9,893 nt of DNA, from NCBI GenBank assembly GCA_946887345.1, contig CAMPKR010000067.1:1-9893 (forward strand). Reading direction: 5' to 3'. Of the stretch, positions 6,321 through 9,893 are shown one piece after another; the stretch's first letter is position 1; every line of letters starts with the position of its first letter. The notes beneath the pieces are model-generated. The model did not search any database. It worked only from the letters and a program-made list of their open reading frames with translations, and was not told the DNA's origin. A program made the translations under genes and the position numbers. Source of the DNA: an uncultured Bacteroidota bacterium. GTDB taxonomy: Bacteria; Bacteroidota; Bacteroidia; Chitinophagales; Chitinophagaceae.

Positions 6321-7274
6321 CTAGTATATCTTCACACCACCGGGATTGAACAGCACACTTAGTGAGTCTAATACCCTGGTTGTATCCGCAGGAGGACACT
6401 CAATCGGCATCACCACAAAGAAAGTACTCGAATCTTCTGCTATCAGCTCCACATTGTGACCATAGCTCCGCATTTGGCGGGTGCGTTTTTCAGCCTTAGG
6501 GCGATTGTTGTACGAGTCGATGATGGCTTTAAACTTCAATACCCCGTTTTGCACCACCACGTTCTGATTCACAGACGGAGCATTAGCCGAAGTGTCAATA
6601 CCCGGTATCGGTGCCATAGGGACGGAAGCTGCTGCATTTTCTTTGGTCGGCAATACAGGTTGCAGGTCATCCTCACCACCGCGGAATTTCTTTACGCCAT
6701 AGGTGATAAGCGCAACGAGCGCAAGCAATACTATTGCGGCCAAAATAATACGTGGCCAATTGAGTCCCGCAGTTTCTTCTTCCTCTTCCTCTTCCGTAGG
6801 GGTATGCACCGGCACATAAGAACGTGTTTCGGTACTTTCAGGATCAGTATTTACAGGAAGTTTCTGTGTCTCGGGCAGCTGTTTTTTTACTTTAGCTGTT
6901 GCTAAAGGTGCAGGAGTGTGTTTGAAATGCGGGTCTGTTTCAAAGCGGATTTTACCGTCGTCTTCCAGGAACTTGCCTATAGCAGGTATAGTTACTTCTT
7001 TGCCGGCAGTGAGGTCGGCCTTTGCCTGGGTGCTGAAGTCCCGGAGCGCGTTCGAGGCTTTAGATATACTTATCTGTTCATTGCTGGCAATGAAGTTGGC
7101 CAGGTTATCGTCAATAGATCCTGTGGCACTTAGTGTTATATCATAGCCCGGTGGCAGCAAAGCATTGCCGTTGTAGGAAGCTGGTTTTCTTTTCAGTTCC
7201 AGGTTTCCTAAGCCATGTATGTAACAGAAATTATTTTTTAGTAAGAATAGCCCTATGTATTTAGCTACGTCCAT
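6321..7274 (-). CDS. HU-domain, single-TM, SPOR-domain protein (CCDC81-type HU)
   Basis: A 317-residue protein. Residues 1-125 match the paired CCDC81-like prokaryotic HU domains: MDVAKYIGLFLLKNNFCYIHGLGNLELKRKP opens the first, and TAGKEVTIPAIGKFLEDDGKI near 89-109 is the HU-like strand pair of the second. A polar linker at 130-170 contains seven glutamates in a row (161-167). One membrane helix follows at about 174-193, then a Pro/Ala/Asn-rich spacer, then a SPOR-like domain at about 245-317. SPOR domains bind denuded septal peptidoglycan, and HU domains bind DNA or form related scaffolds. Comparative work on this family has proposed a link between nucleoid and envelope at division. HU should be cytoplasmic and SPOR periplasmic, although the charges beside the helix run the other way. 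It lies 63 bases downstream of the barrel gene on the same strand, so it may be part of that transcript or have its own promoter. Confidence 0.87.
   Translation of the reverse strand: MDVAKYIGLFLLKNNFCYIHGLGNLELKRKPASYNGNALLPPGYDITLSATGSIDDNLANFIASNEQISISKASNALRDFSTQAKADLTAGKEVTIPAIGKFLEDDGKIRFETDPHFKHTPAPLATAKVKKQLPETQKLPVNTDPESTETRSYVPVHTPTEEEEEEETAGLNWPRIILAAIVLLALVALITYGVKKFRGGEDDLQPVLPTKENAAASVPMAPIPGIDTSANAPSVNQNVVVQNGVLKFKAIIDSYNNRPKAEKRTRQMRSYGHNVELIAEDSSTFFVVMPIECPPADTTRVLDSLSVLFNPGGVKIY
6774..6794 (-). repeat. Short GAA/GAG tract encoding seven consecutive glutamates
   Basis: A 21-base purine-rich run (minus strand) of GAA and GAG codons encodes Glu161-Glu167 of the HU-SPOR protein, just before its membrane helix. 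The mixture of GAA and GAG makes it an imperfect repeat, so slippage should be less frequent than in a pure tract. It is an acidic linker, not a separate element. Confidence 0.6.
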
Positions 7275-7294
7275 CTCTCTATATGTATTGGACT

Positions 7295-7302
7295 CTAAGA
7301 TA
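7295..7302 (-). promoter_or_regulatory. Possible -7 element for the HU-SPOR gene
   Basis: TATCTTAG on the minus strand, the same octamer as in front of the YiiX-like gene, ends 20 bases before the ATG at 7274. It matches seven of eight positions of the Bacteroidota -7 element. It would let the HU-SPOR gene be transcribed apart from the barrel gene, whose stop is at 7338. No clear -33 element is seen. Confidence 0.35.
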
Positions 7303-7337
7303 GGTATTAGCCCCCATATTTTTTCGTGAAAAGGACT

Positions 7338-8969
7338 CTAGAATTTCAACCTCAGGCCACCATATATATTAAAGCCGTAGGAAGGCTGACCCAGCCAGCG
7401 CTCGTAGCGGTTATTTAGAATATTGTTCATCTGTATAAAGGCTGAAAGGCGGGGGATAAAGCTATACTCCACCCCGGCACCGAGGTCAAATACACCACGG
7501 GTATTTACCACCTGGTTATAGATATTGTAAGCCTTAATGCCATCAAGCACTGCCAGGTAGGCGTTGATGTTCAGCTGCGGTATCGGGCGAAGCAGGAAGT
7601 CCGCGCCAAGACGTACTGCGGGTTCATGCCAGGCTTCCTGCTCGTCTGTGGTAGTGAAGCCGTTGAACATGGCATTCATTCCTAATGAGAAAGTAGTGTT
7701 CACCTGGTAGCGAACATTAGCCTGGAAAGAGATAGCATTTACCTTGCCATCGTGTACTATGTAGAATTGTTTCTGGTCAAAAGTATCGTTCAGGAACAGG
7801 GGAAGGTGACGGTATTGCCACCAGCTAAGCCTTGCTCCGAAATTTACGTGATTGCCAAGATTGGTTTGTATGCTTCCGAACACTTCATTGGCTCTTGTCT
7901 GCACCACGTTAAAGCGATTGAACATAAAGGGGTTATACCTTGATAATTCCTCGTAGGTATTGCGGCGTAGTTGTGCATTCCAACCGGCTGAAATAATGAA
8001 CTGGCTATTGGGTATCTGGTACCTGGCCATGATATCGGGCAGCAGGTAGCTGTTATTTTTACCAAAAGTTGGCCTGATGAAGACATGACCTCCGAAACCG
8101 TTCTGGTTAAACCTGAGCCCCGGGTTAATTTGTACGATGTTATTATTCTCGCTGATGAAAGGACTAACATTGTATTGCGTAAATACGCCGCTTACGCCAA
8201 GTGTAAACTGTATAGAGTCCACATTGTAATAGAAAGGCAAATTGAACCCGAAACTTGTTTCTGAGGCGCTATGTATGTCACTATAGCTGGAGAAATTAAT
8301 GCCGGGGTTGTAGCTGAATTTCCTGAACTCACCAACGGCAGGTTGCATATCAGCCATTACGCGGATAAGATTAAATACCTGGTTTACTGAGTCACGATTA
8401 TTGTATTCGTAAACATTGTGATCATATCCATAGTAGCCCAGCTGGTTCCTGTTCCAGGTCAGTTTGGCGTGCCAGTCGTTCCTCGCACTGTGGTAAGTAC
8501 CCTCAGCTTCCAGTCCGCTCGTGGCAGTCTTTTGGTTTTCAATATTTCCTTTCTGCGAAAGATGATGGAGATGAAAAGCTGTTTCGTAATTAGCACCTTT
8601 CAATCCGCCAAAGCCTGCGTCAAAGTAAATGGTGTTAAGATTACCAAAGCCTAGTTTCACATAGTTTCCGAAAGGTAGTATTACCGAGTCCTTGCCCAGT
8701 GCCAGTGGCCTGAGCGGAAGAGAACTGTAAGTGTAAAAGAGCGCTTGCTGAGGTATATCGTATACAAGTCTTGCCCTGGTCGTATCAGCAGGCGGCGTAG
8801 TGGCTACATACTCTTTCTTAGCTGCCATCTTCACCTCTGGCTTGTACGATTGTATTACCTCTATGGTAGTACCTTTCAGCACAGTATCTTTCCTTCCCTG
8901 TGCAAAAGCAGAAGTTGCTGCCAGCAAGGCTACTATAGTAGATGATATTTTCAGGCTCATACCGCTCAT
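7338..8969 (-). CDS. Plug-less outer-membrane beta-barrel protein (TonB-receptor-like)
   Basis: A 543-residue protein. Residues 1-23 are a signal peptide (hydrophobic core 8-19, cleavage likely at AFA-Q24). A short periplasmic N-terminal segment follows (TTIEVIQSYKPEVKMAAKKE, then TTPPADTTRARLVYDIPQQ). From about residue 95 the protein is a series of alternating, aromatic-rich amphipathic strands typical of an outer-membrane barrel, ending MNNILNNRYERW and then GGLRLKF with a terminal Phe, the signature recognised by the BAM machinery and typical of TonB-dependent receptors. No plug or SusC-like domain is present, and 543 residues is short for a receptor. Transport is therefore unproven; it could be a channel, scaffold or anchor. 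The start ATG shares a base with the stop of the TPR gene (TAATG), which fixes the start and predicts coupled translation and a joint role. Related TPR-barrel pairs occur in other Bacteroidota, from memory. Confidence 0.82.
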   Translation of the reverse strand: MSGMSLKISSTIVALLAATSAFAQGRKDTVLKGTTIEVIQSYKPEVKMAAKKEYVATTPPADTTRARLVYDIPQQALFYTYSSLPLRPLALGKDSVILPFGNYVKLGFGNLNTIYFDAGFGGLKGANYETAFHLHHLSQKGNIENQKTATSGLEAEGTYHSARNDWHAKLTWNRNQLGYYGYDHNVYEYNNRDSVNQVFNLIRVMADMQPAVGEFRKFSYNPGINFSSYSDIHSASETSFGFNLPFYYNVDSIQFTLGVSGVFTQYNVSPFISENNNIVQINPGLRFNQNGFGGHVFIRPTFGKNNSYLLPDIMARYQIPNSQFIISAGWNAQLRRNTYEELSRYNPFMFNRFNVVQTRANEVFGSIQTNLGNHVNFGARLSWWQYRHLPLFLNDTFDQKQFYIVHDGKVNAISFQANVRYQVNTTFSLGMNAMFNGFTTTDEQEAWHEPAVRLGADFLLRPIPQLNINAYLAVLDGIKAYNIYNQVVNTRGVFDLGAGVEYSFIPRLSAFIQMNNILNNRYERWLGQPSYGFNIYGGLRLKF

Positions 8970-9893
8970 TAGTCCTGTGATAGTTTGCTTTGTTTCTTTT
9001 CCAGTTCTTTTACTTCAGCCAGTTTGCTGGTGGCCTCCTGCTTCACGGCAGGGTCTTTAGTGTTCTTTATTACGCTTTGCAGGGTTGCTTTAGCATTAAA
9101 ATAGTCTTTTTGCGCGGTCATGATATCTGCCATCAGCAGGAAAGCGCGAATATCAGATCCGGAAGACTTGGAGATCGCTTTACCCGCCGCTTCCTCAGCT
9201 TCTTTCAGCTTGTTCTGCAGCAGGTATATAGCTCCTGTTTCATAGCGTGCCTCGGCAGCGATGCTATTGTTCTTAGAGGTTTCCAACTGCTTAAAAATAG
9301 TAAGAGCATCATCCAGGCGGGTAAACTGCTGCAGCGATTTGGCCTTGTACAACTGTGCTTCCTGGTAGGTGTTGTCGTCTATTTCTGGTAGTGTTGATAG
9401 TGTATCAGCCAAATAGCTGCTTTCGCTGTATTTGCCTAGGTTGTAGGCCGACTTCATCATGCCTTTGTAGGAAAATTGCAGGTTGACATTGTCCATTGCC
9501 GAATTGCGCAGTTTCCTGTAATTTTCAAGTGCCGTGTTGTAATCCTTATCCTGGTAAGCGATGCCTGCGGCCTTCCGCGCAGCGTTTTCCGAAAACTCAT
9601 TCCAGGGTTGCTGAAGCACAGCCTGGTAATCTGCGAGCGCTTCTTTATACTTTTTCTGCTGGTAGTAAGTTTCGCCCCTGTAATAATGTGCCTTCATAGT
9701 AAAAGCACCGTTTGGGAACCGGGCCAGGTATTCATTGAAAGCTTCTTCTGCTTTTTCCGGTTTACCGGTTGAATACTGGGCTTCAGCGGCAGAATAGTAA
9801 GTTGAGTCTATAGAACTATTATCTATCGCAGGCAGGTTATTGTCTTTCAGCAGTTGTGCATAAGCTCCGGGCTGATTGGCTTCTATATAAAGT
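8969..9893 (-). CDS. TPR-repeat protein (partial, N-terminus beyond right edge)
   Basis: The minus-strand frame is open from the right edge of the window to TAA at 8969-8971, giving 307 C-terminal residues. The ATG at 9697 is internal: the 65 codons upstream are coding and carry TPR-like helices (AEAQYSTGKPEKAEEAFNEY, ARFPNG). The visible part is a run of TPR or TPR-like helix pairs, such as AHYYRGETYYQQKKYKEALA, ARKAAGIAYQDKDYNTALEN and AEARYETGAIYLLQNKLKEA, and then a charged Lys/Glu-rich C-terminus ending KKQSKLSQD. It should be a periplasmic or lipid-anchored scaffold, but the export signal is outside the window. It resembles the C-terminal part of the very long (about 1000-residue) TPR proteins of Bacteroidota. 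It directly precedes, and is translationally coupled to, the outer-membrane barrel gene, so the two probably act together. Confidence 0.85.
   Translation of the reverse strand, partial: LYIEANQPGAYAQLLKDNNLPAIDNSSIDSTYYSAAEAQYSTGKPEKAEEAFNEYLARFPNGAFTMKAHYYRGETYYQQKKYKEALADYQAVLQQPWNEFSENAARKAAGIAYQDKDYNTALENYRKLRNSAMDNVNLQFSYKGMMKSAYNLGKYSESSYLADTLSTLPEIDDNTYQEAQLYKAKSLQQFTRLDDALTIFKQLETSKNNSIAAEARYETGAIYLLQNKLKEAEEAAGKAISKSSGSDIRAFLLMADIMTAQKDYFNAKATLQSVIKNTKDPAVKQEATSKLAEVKELEKKQSKLSQD

Noticed and set aside
8969..9697. A 242-residue TPR protein starting at the ATG at 9697
   Set aside because: The frame stays open to the window edge and the upstream codons encode further TPR-like helices, so the gene is longer and cut by the edge.
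1..9893. Mobile elements, CRISPR, tRNA or rRNA genes, phage or integrase genes
   Set aside because: No inverted-repeat ends, transposase-like frames, repeat-spacer pattern or cloverleaf/rRNA sequence was seen on either strand.

Overview
The window reads as chromosomal DNA of a Bacteroidota bacterium, most likely in or near the Chitinophagaceae. The evidence is a type IX secretion (T9SS) C-terminal sorting domain, an HU-transmembrane-SPOR protein of a Bacteroidota-specific architecture, a large TPR protein coupled to a plug-less outer-membrane barrel, little sign of Shine-Dalgarno sequences, and several near-matches to the Bacteroidota -7 promoter element (TAnnTTTG, often TATCTTTG). I see no tRNA, rRNA, insertion sequence, CRISPR array, integrase or phage gene. 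The region looks like ordinary core/envelope chromosome, densely coding, with no gap above 300 bases.

Layout. (1) Bases 1-144 hold the last 47 codons of an unrecognised plus-strand gene, facing a minus-strand lipoprotein of the YiiX/permuted NlpC-P60 cysteine hydrolase family (150-764). (2) Divergent from that is a plus-strand secreted LamG-type protein with a T9SS tail (877-1893). It converges on a 731-residue minus-strand B12-binding-type radical SAM protein (1913-4108) whose cluster cysteines have unusual CX4CX2C spacing. (3) A compact plus-strand membrane operon follows: TM2-domain protein (4248-4586), DUF2752 protein (4590-5006), DUF4870-like protein (4985-5467) and M48 zinc metalloprotease (5460-6269), separated by +3, -22 and -8 bases. 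(4) A hairpin at 6274-6298 serves as terminator, probably in both directions. (5) The rest is on the minus strand, in transcription order: TPR protein (enters from beyond the right edge, ends 8969), plug-less outer-membrane beta-barrel (8969-7338, TAATG junction) and HU-TM-SPOR protein (7274-6321).

Almost everything acts at the cell envelope. The TPR/barrel pair looks like a periplasm-outer membrane module. The HU-TM-SPOR protein could tie DNA to septal peptidoglycan. The YiiX lipoprotein is a candidate peptidase, amidase or esterase at the envelope, and the four-gene operon pairs three small membrane proteins with a membrane-anchored protease. The best candidates for something undescribed are the TM2-DUF2752-DUF4870-M48 operon, the CX4CX2C radical SAM enzyme, and the HU-TM-SPOR protein with its reversed charge bias around the membrane helix. 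None of these can be proved from sequence alone.
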